A stretch of DNA of 38,051 nucleotides, from contig NZ_LUAW01000038.1 in NCBI RefSeq assembly GCF_001605895.1, positions 4,165-42,215 of the forward strand, in the 5' to 3' direction. The DNA is from Acinetobacter pragensis (GTDB taxonomy: Bacteria; Pseudomonadota; Gammaproteobacteria; Pseudomonadales; Moraxellaceae). The notes beneath the pieces are model-generated. The model saw only the letters and a list, made by a program, of their open reading frames with translations, ran no database searches and had not been told where the DNA came from. Made by a program: the position numbers and the translations under genes. Below, piece after piece: positions 8,664 through 18,431 of the stretch (the first letter of the stretch is position 1; each line of letters opens with the position of its first letter).

Positions 8664-9784
8664 CATCTGCATTTTTTATCCGGTTTCTGGCACTGTTGAA
8701 AAAAGAAAGCAACCAGCTGATGCGCGATAAAAGCAGTCTGGGTATTGGACTGCTGCTGCCGATTGTACTAATTCTGCTGTTTGGTTATGGGCTGAGTTTA
8801 GACCTCAGCAATGGCCGTGTCGGGGTTGTTGCTGAACAGCCATCACCGCAAAGTCAGCAGATGATTGCAGGGCTGCAAGGTTCAAAATATATCAGCATTA
8901 GCCAATATACCAATTATCCGGAAGCCATCCATGCAATCCAAAATGATGATATTGATGCGATTTTAGTAATTCCTGCGACGTTTGCAGCTGACAGCGCCCA
9001 AGGTAATGCAACGGTACAGCTGCTGTTGAATGGACGCTCAACCAGTATCGCTGCGGCATTGCAGGGCTATGTCAGCGGAGCAATCAGTACTGCTGCGGCC
9101 ATTCAGGCTGACCGGCAAAATGCTGCGTCTGCGGCAGCCATGGTGACTGTAGAGCAGCGCATGTGGTTTAACGAGTCTTCCAATAGCACGTGGTATTTGG
9201 TACCGGGCCTAATTGTGCTGATTTTAACTTTAATCGGGGCTTTTTTAACTGGATTGTTAATTGCCCGGGAAAGAGAGCGCGGTACGCTGGAAGCGCTTTT
9301 TGTCTCGCCGGTACGCCCGTTTGAAATTATTTTGGCTAAGCTGACGCCGTATATTGTGATTGGCATGATAGATATCACAATATGCCTAGCGGCTTCTTAT
9401 TGGCTGTTTGAAGTGCCAATGCGCGGTTCATTGCTGTCTATTTTTAGCGCTTCATTCATGTATTTGCTGGTTTCGCTGCTGCTTGGGCTGACGATTTCCG
9501 GCTTTGCCAAGAGTCAGTTTCAAGCCAGTCAAATTGCGCTTTTGGCGAGCTTTATGCCCGCAATGATGCTGTCAGGTTTTGTATTTGATACACAGAATTT
9601 ACCCGCTGCAGTTCAGGTCATCAGTAATATCTTGCCCGCAACGCATTTTATGACCCTCATTAAAACCTTGTTTTTAGGCGGAGACGATTGGGCTCTATGG
9701 CTGAAGGAATGCGGTATTTTATTGGTCTATGCCTTGCTGCTGATGGCGGCATCAACGCATTCTTTAAAAAAGCAGCTGAGGTGA
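8660..9784 (+). CDS. ybhS: YbhS-type ABC-2 permease
   Basis: One of the two membrane subunits of the efflux transporter. The 374-aa protein has an N-terminal helix (about residues 25-45), a large periplasmic segment (about 50-175), then five helices in the C-terminal half, the usual ABC-2 type topology. A RERERGTLEALFVSPVRPFEIILAKLTPY segment is the family's conserved cytoplasmic loop. ATGA overlap with ybhF implies translational coupling, and a matching second permease follows 6 bp after its stop, so the pair should form a heterodimer. Confidence 0.9.
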   Translation: MTSAFFIRFLALLKKESNQLMRDKSSLGIGLLLPIVLILLFGYGLSLDLSNGRVGVVAEQPSPQSQQMIAGLQGSKYISISQYTNYPEAIHAIQNDDIDAILVIPATFAADSAQGNATVQLLLNGRSTSIAAALQGYVSGAISTAAAIQADRQNAASAAAMVTVEQRMWFNESSNSTWYLVPGLIVLILTLIGAFLTGLLIARERERGTLEALFVSPVRPFEIILAKLTPYIVIGMIDITICLAASYWLFEVPMRGSLLSIFSASFMYLLVSLLLGLTISGFAKSQFQASQIALLASFMPAMMLSGFVFDTQNLPAAVQVISNILPATHFMTLIKTLFLGGDDWALWLKECGILLVYALLLMAASTHSLKKQLR

Positions 9785-9790
9785 TCCCTG

Positions 9791-10906
9791 ATGAATTCAA
9801 TCCTATCTTGGTTCAGCTATTTAGGCTGTTTGGTGAAAAAGGAATTTTTAACCATTTTCAGCGATCCGGCCAACCGGATTATTCTGATTGCGCCAGCACT
9901 AATGCAGGCGCTGATTTTTGGTTATGCGGCCAGCTATGACGTAAACCATGTTGATTACGCCGTGCTGGATCTAAGTAAGGGGCAGGCATCGACGGCCTTA
10001 ATTGCGAAGCTGGACGGCTCTGGAATTTTCAGGCGGGCGGAAACGCTGCAAAATACAGATCAGATTAAGCGCGCGGTTGATGACCGGACCGCATTGGCAA
10101 TCATTACTATTCCTGCAGATTTTGAACAGAAGCTGAATCAGCAGCAGGCTTCACCTATTCAGGTTATTTTAGATGGACGCAACTCTTCAACAGCGGGCGC
10201 CGCCGGTTCATATATCGCGGCTGTTGTGAGTCAATTTAATCAGCAGCAATACGGCACGGCAGTGCCGGTTCGTATTGAAACACGCATATGGTACAACCCG
10301 AATCAAGAATCACGGTGGGGTCTGATGCCGTCTTTGATTGCTGCGCTCAGCATGATGCAGACCCTGCTGCTGTCGGCATTGTCTGTAGCGCGTGAGCGCG
10401 AGCAAGGTACTTTTGATCAGCTGCTGGTAACGCCGTATACGCCTATGCATATTATGATTGGTAAAGCGCTTCCGCCGATTTTTGTGGGTCTGCTGCAGTC
10501 CACAATTATTTTATTGATCATTCTGTTCTGGTTTCAAATACCGATGAATGGTTCATTGGGGCTGCTGTATTTTGGCCTGCTCAGTTTCAATATTGCGGTG
10601 GTTGGCGTGGGATTATCAATTTCAGCAATCTCATTAAATATGCAGCAGGCGATGCTTTGGACTTTTTTGCTGATTATGCCGTTAATGCTGCTGTCTGGGC
10701 TGTTGACTCCTGTACAGAACATGCCTGAAATTTTACAGATTCTGACCTATATTAACCCTTTGCGTTTCGGTATTGATCTGGTGCAGCGCGTGTATTTAGA
10801 AGGCGCGCATTTTAGCCAAGTGAAATATGACTTTGTGCCTATGCTTGTATTGGCTTTGGTGACATTGCCTCTGGCGGCTTGGCTGTTCCGTAACCGCCTG
10901 TCTTAA
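9791..10906 (+). CDS. ybhR: YbhR-type ABC-2 permease
   Basis: The second membrane subunit of the efflux transporter, 371 aa, with the same layout as its neighbour: an N-terminal helix, a periplasmic domain to about residue 170, five C-terminal helices and the conserved loop AREREQGTFDQLLVTPYTPMHIMIGKALPP. GAGG lies about nine bases before the ATG. It is the last gene of the operon, and no convincing hairpin-plus-T-run terminator follows in the 265 bp to the next gene. In E. coli YbhGFSR has been connected with drug efflux and alkali-metal/proton exchange; which of these applies here is unknown. Confidence 0.9.
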   Translation: MNSILSWFSYLGCLVKKEFLTIFSDPANRIILIAPALMQALIFGYAASYDVNHVDYAVLDLSKGQASTALIAKLDGSGIFRRAETLQNTDQIKRAVDDRTALAIITIPADFEQKLNQQQASPIQVILDGRNSSTAGAAGSYIAAVVSQFNQQQYGTAVPVRIETRIWYNPNQESRWGLMPSLIAALSMMQTLLLSALSVAREREQGTFDQLLVTPYTPMHIMIGKALPPIFVGLLQSTIILLIILFWFQIPMNGSLGLLYFGLLSFNIAVVGVGLSISAISLNMQQAMLWTFLLIMPLMLLSGLLTPVQNMPEILQILTYINPLRFGIDLVQRVYLEGAHFSQVKYDFVPMLVLALVTLPLAAWLFRNRLS

Positions 10907-11143
10907 ACTGTTATTCAGGCTGCGCAAAATTCTTCTATATGAGAAATATTTATAATCAGGTAGATGATTTATAACTGAATCAGTTTAGTGATATAAATGG
11001 CCAAAACTGAAATATGCAGATTGCTCATAGGGCTTTGCTTATATGTTATTGGATATATTCTGAATTTATCTGCAACTGAGTTAAAGCCTCTCCGCAAGAA
11101 AAAATAGTCTTTAAGATTTATAAGCGGTTTTGAAATCAGGTAG

Positions 11144-11162
11144 AGGCAATTGCAAATTGCCT
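11144..11162. other. Hairpin just after the yddG-like stop
   Basis: Perfect 8-bp arms AGGCAATT (11144-11151) and AATTGCCT (11155-11162) with a 3-nt loop, 9 bp beyond the yddG-like stop. There is no T run on either side, so it may be an RNA-end stabiliser or a weak terminator. Confidence 0.4.
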
Positions 11163-11171
11163 ATTAGTCGG

Positions 11172-12089
11172 TTATTGCGCATGCCTGATTTTTTCTTTCA
11201 AATGCGGCCAATTGGTCGAGATCCAGCAGATAAACGAGCCAACGGTGACTAAAATTGCGCCATGCCAAAATGAAGGGGCTAGACTTGTCTGTAAAATCAG
11301 CATGGAAAATACAGAAGAAACCAGCGGGCTGAAATATGAAAGCGTCACCAATAAGGTAATGTTGCCTTTAATGATGCCGATATTCCATGCGGCGTAACCT
11401 AATGCTGTAACAAACGATACCATTAGCATGCAAATGGCTGTTTCAGCCTGTATCGTCGGCAAAGCAGGAATGCCGTGCAAAAAGTACATTTTTGCCCAAA
11501 GTACTACGGTAATGACAACAAAAAAGAAGGCAATGGGATTATGCCCATTGCTGTATTTTCTGGTGATCACGCAGTATAGCGCCCAGAGTGACGCGCCAAG
11601 AAAAGCCAAAAAATAGCTGACTGGATTGGCGAGAATATTATTCAATACCGCCGTGCTGCTAAATGCGCCATTCCCGGTTTGAATCAGGACAATGCCGCTT
11701 AAACTGACAGCTAGTCCCAATACTACAAATATGTTGAATTTAAGTTCTTTGAATAGGATTAGAGCGGCGACGGTCAGGCTGGGCCACAAATAGTTCACTA
11801 AGCTGATTTCAATTGCCTGCTGCGGAGTTTGTGCCAACGCGATGGCATATGAAAAACATAATTCATAAACCACAAATAACGCCGTAGCAAAAAACAGATA
11901 TTTTTTTGGAATTGCTTTTAAATTTGGAATACGGAAGAGAAGCAGTAAAATAATTGCACTGATGCTGTACATAAAAGTGACGGCATAATCTGCACCGATA
12001 CTGAAACTGATGCGTTTAAGCAGGCCGACAATTGCTGACCACTGTAAAATTGCACTTAAGCCAATGAGTGTTGCAAGATTTTTAGACAT
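11172..12089 (-). CDS. yddG: YddG-like aromatic amino acid exporter (DMT/EamA family)
   Basis: An inner-membrane drug/metabolite transporter with about ten helices and two EamA repeats. It follows E. coli YddG, an exporter of aromatic amino acids and some drugs, along its whole length: ATLIGLSAI-L-W, IPKKYL, the QAIEISLVNYLWPSLT block, the NNI...P-SYFLAF-GA-LWA-YC block, GYAAWNIGI, GNIT, and the SFWHGA...GS-ICW end. The open frame extends to 12164. The ATG at 12087-12089 matches the YddG N-terminus and has GAG upstream, giving 305 aa, so I use it. It stands alone, divergent from maeA. Substrate is inferred from the homologue. Confidence 0.82.
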   Translation of the reverse strand: MSKNLATLIGLSAILQWSAIVGLLKRISFSIGADYAVTFMYSISAIILLLLFRIPNLKAIPKKYLFFATALFVVYELCFSYAIALAQTPQQAIEISLVNYLWPSLTVAALILFKELKFNIFVVLGLAVSLSGIVLIQTGNGAFSSTAVLNNILANPVSYFLAFLGASLWALYCVITRKYSNGHNPIAFFFVVITVVLWAKMYFLHGIPALPTIQAETAICMLMVSFVTALGYAAWNIGIIKGNITLLVTLSYFSPLVSSVFSMLILQTSLAPSFWHGAILVTVGSFICWISTNWPHLKEKIRHAQ

Positions 12090-12503
12090 GTGAAGCTCAA
12101 CTCGCCTAAGCAAAGACGGCATAAATAGGCGCTGTGGAACGAGGTCAATTGAAATATTTGCCACATCTGCTGCGTCTAATTTAAATCAAGGCTTAAGCAA
12201 AGTTTGAATTGAGCAAAGCACAATTATTTGAATAATCAAATTTTTCAATAACGACAGCATTATACGGGATTTGATATTAAAAACATCTAAATACAGGCCA
12301 TTTTTTAAGGCTGCAGAACAGGTGCGAGAATGTGATTAAAACTGCATCAGGCCAAAAACCGCATTATAAGACTACAAAATGTAAAATATATCACTATTAA
12401 TTTTATAAATAACCTATTTGCAATAAATAGGTCTAAGCTATTAAAACAGAAATGAAAAGTAGTCCTTTCAGCCAATTTTATAAATAGGAATAGAGATAAT
12501 CCA
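12090..12503. other. Divergent intergenic region yddG-like/maeA
   Basis: About 410 bp, AT-rich, without a convincing small gene. It must hold promoters for both flanking genes. The one distinct structure is the inverted repeat at 12412-12432, entered separately. Confidence 0.5.
12412..12432. promoter_or_regulatory. Inverted repeat upstream of maeA, candidate operator
   Basis: Perfect 8-bp arms ACCTATTT (12412-12419) and AAATAGGT (12425-12432) with a 5-nt spacer, 71 bp before the maeA start. Size and position fit a dimeric repressor or activator site, but the regulator is unknown. Confidence 0.45.
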
Positions 12504-14204
12504 ATGCCTGCAGATAATTTGAAATCTAAACGCCCGCTGTATATCCCTTATGCAGGAAATACGCTGCTGGAATTGCCGCTTTTAAATAAAGGTTCAGCTT
12601 TCACTGCAGATGAGCGTAAAAATTTTAATTTAAACGGTCTTATTCCTCATGTAACGGAAACCATTGAAGAACAGAGCCAGCGTTCTTATCAGCAGTACTG
12701 CGCTTTCAATGATGCAATCAATAAACATATTTACCTGCGCAATATTCAAGATACAAATGAGACTTTGTTTTATCACTTAATTGAAAATCACTTAACTGAA
12801 ATGATGCCAATTATTTATACCCCCACAGTGGGTGAGGCGTGTCAGCGTTTTTCAGACATTTACCGCCGTCACCGCGGTATATTTATTTCTTATCCTGACC
12901 GGGATCAAATAGACGATATCCTGCACAATGTTAACCGCCGCAATGTCAAAGTGATTGTCATTACAGATGGCGAACGCATTTTAGGCTTAGGCGATCAGGG
13001 TATTGGCGGGATGGGCATTCCAATTGGCAAGCTGTCGCTTTATACGGCTTGCGGCGGCATCAGTCCAGCTTATACTTTACCGATTACGCTGGACGTTGGC
13101 ACCAACAACCAGCAGCTGCTGAACGACCCGATTTATATGGGCTGCAGACAGCCGCGTATTTCAGGCGAAGAATATTATAATTTTGTCGATATGGTAATTG
13201 AGGCAATTCAGCGCAGATGGCCAGAAGCGTTAATTCAGTTTGAAGATTTTGCGCAGAAAAATGCAATGCCTTTACTCGAAAAATACCGCGACAAAATTTG
13301 CTGTTTTAATGATGATATTCAAGGCACGGCTGCAGTATCGGTCGGCAGTCTCATCGCCGCTTCACACGCCGCTAAAAAGCAATTAAAAGATCAAGTCGTT
13401 GCCTTTTTAGGTGCGGGATCAGCTGGCTGCGGTATTGCCGAGCAAATTATTGCGCAGATGACCGCAGAAGGTTTAAGCGATGCTGAAGCGCGCAAACGTG
13501 TATTTATGGTAGACCGCTTTGGCTTGATTACTGAAAATCAGCCGAATCTTCTGGACTTTCAGCGCAAGCTTGCGCAAAAACCAGAGGATGTCATGAAGTG
13601 GGGCAATGCAGATGAAATTATTTCCTTGCTGGATGTTGTCAAGAATGCCAAGCCGACAGTTTTAATCGGCGTATCTGGTCAGCCTGGTCTTTTCACTAAG
13701 GATGTGATTGAAACTTTGGCAGAAAATTGTGAATATCCAATTGTAATGCCGCTGTCTAATCCGACATCCCGTGTAGAAGCTGTTCCTGCTGATATTATTG
13801 AATGGACGAAAGGCAAGGCGCTGATTGCAACTGGCAGCCCGTTTGCACCCGTCATCTATCAAGACCGCATTTACAATATTTCGCAGTGCAATAACTCTTA
13901 TATTTTCCCGGGTATTGGATTAGGGGTGATTGCATCGGGCGCGCATCGGGTCACTGACAGCATGCTGATGGCTTCAAGCAATGCTTTAGCGGATTGTTCA
14001 CCAAAATTGCAAAATCCTGAGGCAGATTTATTGCCTGACTTGAGTCAAATACAGCAAATTTCTAAGGTGATTGCTGTTAAGGTTGCGCAGGCTGCCATGC
14101 AGGATGGTGTTGCGCCTGTGATGAGCCTTAAAGACTTGGAAAAGAAAATTGAAGATAACTTTTGGAAACCTGAGTATCGCCAATATCACCGTGTGCCATT
14201 CTAA
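12504..14204 (+). CDS. maeA: NAD-dependent malic enzyme (oxaloacetate-decarboxylating)
   Basis: It converts L-malate to pyruvate, CO2 and NADH, a cytosolic anaplerotic/cataplerotic step when cells grow on C4 acids or acetate. The 566-aa chain aligns end to end with E. coli MaeA (565 aa). Features include [22 protein letters not shown] at the start, [16 protein letters not shown], the [16 protein letters not shown] substrate block, [27 protein letters not shown], the metal-binding FEDFAQKNA...[13 protein letters not shown] region, and the nucleotide-binding [13 protein letters not shown] motif. The C-terminal NPTSRVEA and [14 protein letters not shown] blocks are intact. Monocistronic: its own upstream region, and a strong terminator about 60 bp after the stop. 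Confidence 0.96.
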   Translation: MPADNLKSKRPLYIPYAGNTLLELPLLNKGSAFTADERKNFNLNGLIPHVTETIEEQSQRSYQQYCAFNDAINKHIYLRNIQDTNETLFYHLIENHLTEMMPIIYTPTVGEACQRFSDIYRRHRGIFISYPDRDQIDDILHNVNRRNVKVIVITDGERILGLGDQGIGGMGIPIGKLSLYTACGGISPAYTLPITLDVGTNNQQLLNDPIYMGCRQPRISGEEYYNFVDMVIEAIQRRWPEALIQFEDFAQKNAMPLLEKYRDKICCFNDDIQGTAAVSVGSLIAASHAAKKQLKDQVVAFLGAGSAGCGIAEQIIAQMTAEGLSDAEARKRVFMVDRFGLITENQPNLLDFQRKLAQKPEDVMKWGNADEIISLLDVVKNAKPTVLIGVSGQPGLFTKDVIETLAENCEYPIVMPLSNPTSRVEAVPADIIEWTKGKALIATGSPFAPVIYQDRIYNISQCNNSYIFPGIGLGVIASGAHRVTDSMLMASSNALADCSPKLQNPEADLLPDLSQIQQISKVIAVKVAQAAMQDGVAPVMSLKDLEKKIEDNFWKPEYRQYHRVPF

Positions 14205-14261
14205 GTTCATAGCTATTCATTCTTGACGAGTTTTCATGAATTAGCTGAGCGAATAAATGAT

Positions 14262-14290
14262 AAAAGCCGTTTTATTTAAAACGGCTTTTT
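14262..14290 (+). terminator. Rho-independent terminator of maeA
   Basis: A perfect 12-bp stem (14262-14273 with 14278-14289), 4-nt loop, T run at the end. The A-rich left side could also let it act on minus-strand transcripts. Confidence 0.88.
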
Positions 14291-14378
14291 CTTGTAAATG
14301 ACGCTGTAAAACCAGAGGAATATCTGTGAAAAATTTAAATAATGGGGCAGATTTGAACTAAAAATAATCGAATCTGTT

Positions 14379-14531
14379 TTAATTTAAATTTTTAGCTGCC
14401 TTTAAAATGCAAATAATTAAAACAGAGATCAGCAGAGAAAGATAAAACTCACTGCTGCCTGCATCAGTATTTTGCAAGCGGTAGCGGTAGAGAATGCAAA
14501 TTAAAATCATAATTCCGATTGCATAGAGCAT
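14379..14531 (-). CDS. 50-aa two-helix membrane miniprotein
   Basis: A short minus-strand frame from the ATG at 14529-14531 to TAA at 14379-14381. It encodes MLYAIGIMILICILYRYRL, a polar turn (QNTDAGSSE), a second hydrophobic stretch (FYLSLLISVLIICILK) and a basic tail. Two apolar segments of membrane-spanning length separated by a short charged loop are unlikely by chance in a 50-codon frame. It lies 85 bp downstream of the diguanylate cyclase stop on the same strand, so it could be cotranscribed with it. A GAG about eleven bases before the ATG is only a fair ribosome-binding site. No family recognised. Confidence 0.5.
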   Translation of the reverse strand: MLYAIGIMILICILYRYRLQNTDAGSSEFYLSLLISVLIICILKAAKNLN

Positions 14532-14616
14532 TATTTATCATCTCAAATAGAGCGGGGCTTTATTTTCATAATTGCTTTAAGGCGGTGAATTTCAAATTAA
14601 AGAATGCGTTATTTAT

Positions 14617-16179
14617 TTAGCACACACGGTTTCGACCTTCATTTTTAGCTTGGTAGAGGCGGTTATCGGCTTGTTTGAAGACCTCTTTAATATCTTGAGA
14701 ATCCTGCGGCCAAAATGCGATGCCAATCGAAATGGTAATGGGTGTCGGCAAGCTGGAAGTAATCTCTTCAATACTTTTGCGCAGGCGTTCAGCCGCTTTA
14801 AAAACAGCATCAGGGTCGGTTGCGCCCATAAGTACAGAAAACTCTTCACCGCCCATACGGCAGCAGACATCATTGTCTCTAAAGCTTTTCTTCATCTGTT
14901 CAGCCACAATTTTTAGCATATGATCACCTTGGTCATGTCCAAAGTTGTCATTTACAGTTTTAAAGAAATCGATATCAATCAGCAAAACGGCAAAATCAGC
15001 ACCCATATTTTGCAATTCTTCTAAAAATAACTGCATGCCGCGCCGATTGTGAAGCCCAGTCAACGGGTCTGTGTTGACGTGCAGATTCAACTCTGAAATT
15101 TTATCTTTGAATTTTTTAGAGCTGAACAGTAAAGCCGTCCGGAAACGCATGACTTCAAAATACCATGGATCAATATTCTGAATTTCCTGTTCTGTTTCGG
15201 GTTTATTCAGCATGCCAGCCATTTGCGCAAGCCCATGTAGCGGCGAAGAAATGTATTGGGTGATTTTCCAGATAATAAAAAATAGAATCAGATAGAAAAT
15301 AAAAATACCGAAAGCTACTTTGGTAATAATCGCATTGGCTTGTTCAAACAGCTCATCCGTAGGCTGTTGAGAAACGACCAGCCAATTTACACTCGGAATA
15401 TGCGCAAACCCTGCAAGATTGGTCACGCCTTTGCTGTTAATTAGCTGAGTATGGCCGCTTTTTTCATGCGCCATAAAGGCCATACCCGTATTGGTATTCA
15501 CGGTTTCACCAATACGTTTAGCATCGGGATGGAAAATAATCCGTCTGTTGCTGTCAATAACGTACATATAGCTGTTTTTATATGAATATGATGTCGACAG
15601 AAGCTCACTGATGAGGTTTTTTTTCTGCAAATACAGTGAACCTGTAATCGTGCCCAGATATTTGTGATCTGGGCTATAGATTGGCTGCGACATAAGCACA
15701 ATCAAATTATTGGCCATAGAATAGTAAGGTGCAGAGATATACGTTTTTTTAAGTTTTAGTGATTCTATGATGCCAAAGGTTTTGTAAGCGGTATTGGCAT
15801 CAAATTTTAAAGTCTGGGGTTCCAGAGAGCGAATATGTGCTGTGCTGTCTATCACTGTGACAGAGTTGAAATTGTTGGACTGATATTTTAAGCGGTGGGC
15901 TTCTTGCTGGACCAGAGATGCATTTGCATTATTTTGACCAATGCTGTCTGCGCTATATTTGAGCTCTTGCAGCATATTCTTGAAATATTGGTCGCTGCTT
16001 AATGCCACTTTAGCGGCGTACTTTTCATTAATTGAAAGTGAATTTTCAATTAATTGCGCCTTAATCACATGATTAAGAATAAAAACAGAAATCGTGAAAA
16101 GACAGGAAACACAGACAATGATTAAAATTAGGATGAGTCTTTGCAGATCTAATTTCATTAACATCGCTAATTGTTTCAA
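14617..16179 (-). CDS. Membrane diguanylate cyclase with extracytoplasmic Cache sensor
   Basis: It makes the second messenger cyclic di-GMP from two GTP. The 520-aa chain has a membrane helix at about 14-36, a periplasmic double-Cache-like sensor at about 40-280 (IYSPDHKYLGTITGSLYL and YMYVIDSNRRIIFHPD are typical strands), a second helix at about 284-306, a HAMP-like linker and a GGDEF domain from about 365. The active-site motif is GGEEF (443-447), so catalytically competent. The inhibitory I-site RxxD is present (R434-D437), five residues before it, so product feedback is expected. A TTG at 16177-16179 with GAGAG ten bases upstream is the likely start; in-frame ATGs five and seven codons later are alternatives. 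The signal sensed is unknown. Confidence 0.9.
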   Translation of the reverse strand: MKQLAMLMKLDLQRLILILIIVCVSCLFTISVFILNHVIKAQLIENSLSINEKYAAKVALSSDQYFKNMLQELKYSADSIGQNNANASLVQQEAHRLKYQSNNFNSVTVIDSTAHIRSLEPQTLKFDANTAYKTFGIIESLKLKKTYISAPYYSMANNLIVLMSQPIYSPDHKYLGTITGSLYLQKKNLISELLSTSYSYKNSYMYVIDSNRRIIFHPDAKRIGETVNTNTGMAFMAHEKSGHTQLINSKGVTNLAGFAHIPSVNWLVVSQQPTDELFEQANAIITKVAFGIFIFYLILFFIIWKITQYISSPLHGLAQMAGMLNKPETEQEIQNIDPWYFEVMRFRTALLFSSKKFKDKISELNLHVNTDPLTGLHNRRGMQLFLEELQNMGADFAVLLIDIDFFKTVNDNFGHDQGDHMLKIVAEQMKKSFRDNDVCCRMGGEEFSVLMGATDPDAVFKAAERLRKSIEEITSSLPTPITISIGIAFWPQDSQDIKEVFKQADNRLYQAKNEGRNRVC

Positions 16180-16578
16180 GTGACTGATTCTCTCAATTTA
16201 TTCTTTATAGATCCGCATGGAATAAGCATATGTTATTTTAAAAAGTATGCCTACGGCTTATCTCTTTATAATCTGCATATTAGATCATATAATTTTAAAA
16301 AAAGTTGCTTCAAATCACGTTAAATTTAATCTTTTTTATTAAAAAATAACACTTTGCCGCTATTGGTGTTTTTTATGTGATGCATTGCAAATTTTTTGCA
16401 TGCGTTATCATTGAAATTCTAGAAAATTTTACGTTAAAAGTTCATATAGAGGCATTGCTGTACTAATTTCTAAAAAATTATGCAGTTCTTGATATGGCAT
16501 AACAGCAGGCCTGCCTATATTAGCGCAACTGAATAAACAATATTTTTAATAGAAGTGAATAGGATTGCATGCAGGCAT
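16180..16578. other. AT-rich intergenic region, no gene seen
   Basis: About 400 bp with no coding frame that I trust. It holds the upstream region of the diguanylate cyclase and the 3' side of the small exported gene. One hairpin, TGCAAA/TTTGCA around 16387-16401, has no following T run. Nothing else stands out. Confidence 0.4.
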
Positions 16579-16911
16579 CTATTTTTTAATTAATGAGTCA
16601 GCTTCTGTAATGAATGCTTTCTGTTTGGCTCTGTGCCAGAGACAGAGTTCCCGGCCTAAGCGATTCTTCATGTGCGCTTGTGGATAATGGCCCTCAAGGA
16701 CAACAGCAGAATAGCCGACTCGGTCATCAAACAGCATAATATCGCTTGCGATTTTCGGGCTTTTTAACTGGCTGGCTTTAAAGCAGGCAGTTTTAAGATT
16801 TTGATTATTTTTTTTCCATGATTCAGATGAGCTTGCATACGCTGGGTTTAATGAAAAAAACAAAGCAACCAGCATTAAACCGATTGTTTTATATTGGGTT
16901 AATATTTTCAT
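16579..16911 (-). CDS. Small exported protein, unknown function
   Basis: A 110-aa protein with a clear signal peptide (basic MKILTQYK, hydrophobic core IGLMLVALFFSL, cleavage likely after A-Y-A near residue 26). The mature part of about 84 aa is basic and has two cysteines (about 43 and 90) that could form a periplasmic disulfide. AAGGTG lies seven bases before the ATG. It is monocistronic as far as can be seen. No family recognised. Confidence 0.65.
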   Translation of the reverse strand: MKILTQYKTIGLMLVALFFSLNPAYASSSESWKKNNQNLKTACFKASQLKSPKIASDIMLFDDRVGYSAVVLEGHYPQAHMKNRLGRELCLWHRAKQKAFITEADSLIKK

Positions 16912-17049
16912 TTAGTGCACCTTAATCTAAATATATACGTTAATTTTTCGTTGAAAAATTAATATTCCTCTGTGTGTTATTCAGCCTGATTAAATTAATA
17001 GCCTTAGTAAATTGTCAAAGTGCTGCAGTAATTCAATCAGGCCGAATCA

Positions 17050-18312
17050 TCATTCATTAGACTCAATATTTTGATGAGCCTGCATTGCCAATTGCTTAAA
17101 ATCTGCACCTGATGGCGCTTGGTATAATTTTAAACCAAACTCAGGAGTAATGGCGATTAAATGATCAAAAATATCAGACTGGATATTTTCATAATCTTTC
17201 CAAGCAGTTGTTTTTGTGAATGCATAAATTTCAATGGGCAGGCCCTCGCTTGTTGGCTGCAGCTGTCGAATAATTAAGGATTGCGAGTTGCTGATGCCTG
17301 GATGCTGTTTTAAATAAAACTCTATGTAAGCGCGGAAAGTACCTAAGTTGGTTAAGCGGCGCTGATTGTATTTAGATTGATTGGCGAGCTGCTGATTAAA
17401 CTCTGCAATTTCCTCTTTTTTGCTGTTGAGGTATTGATCTAAAAGCAAAAAATCTTTTAGCTTGCTTTGTTCCGCTTCTGTCATAAAGTGAACAGAATTT
17501 TGGTCAATCAGAATGGCGCGTTTAATGCGCCTTGCCCCAGCTTCCTGCATTCCGCGCCAGTTTTTAAAAGTGTCTGTAATGAGTTTATTGGTTGGAATGG
17601 TGGTAAAGGTTTTATCAAAGTTCTGTACTGTGACCGTATGCAATGACATATCGATGACATCGCCATCAGCATTTAAAGAGGGCATTTCTATCCAGTCACC
17701 GATACGCAACATGTCATAGGATGAGATTTGGACTGAGGCGACCAAAGACAGAATAGTATTTTGGAATACCAGCATCAGCACAGCGGCCATCGCGCCAAAA
17801 CCTGCCAGTAAAGTGAAAACATCTTTTTTAAGAAATGTGCCAATAATCATTAAGGCGCAAACCAAATAAATAATCAGCTTGATCAATTGCAAATAGCCTT
17901 TAATTGGCTTGTTGCGTGATTTGGGGTTGCGTTGATAAACCAAATTGAAAATATTTAAAAATTCTGAAATTGCCAAGGCAATAGTCAAGAAAATAAAGGC
18001 CTGAGCAGCCATTTGAATAAGTGTTTCAACTTTATCTGACAAATGTGGAACAGTAGTGATTCCATTCATAATCACCAAGGCAGGCACAATATTGGCAATA
18101 CGCCGGATCACGCTATGCTGGGAAATAATTTCACTATTGGCAAAAGTCATTTTTGAAATGAGTTTGCGTATGCCTCGAACAACGACTTGCTTGGCAATAA
18201 AGTTAGCGAGAATTGCAAATAAAATCACAATACTCAAAGAGCTGAGCATTTCTAGCCAAGGATATTGATCCGACCATTCTTGAATTTTTTGGATAATTTC
18301 AAATTGCTGCAA
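17050..18312 (-). CDS. ybdG: YbdG-type mechanosensitive channel (MscS superfamily)
   Basis: A 420-aa inner-membrane channel of the MscS superfamily, which gates under membrane tension to protect against hypo-osmotic shock. It matches E. coli YbdG (miniconductance MscM) in length and over its whole core: several N-terminal helices, a K-IKGYLQ-IKL-IYL segment, the pore-lining [29 protein letters not shown] helix, then [40 protein letters not shown]. The C-terminal cytoplasmic part ([43 protein letters not shown]) is also intact. The start is a TTG at 18310-18312, supported by GAGAGGA about five bases upstream, and no ATG is suitably placed. Confidence 0.88.
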   Translation of the reverse strand: [420 protein letters not shown]

Positions 18313-18431
18313 AAGATCCTCTCTTTTATATGAAGTATTTCATGTGCTGGATAAATCAAATAAATTGATAAGTTTGAATAAAATTCAATCAAAAATAAAC
18401 AACTTGTTATAGTGTATCGTTTAAGGAGTAA

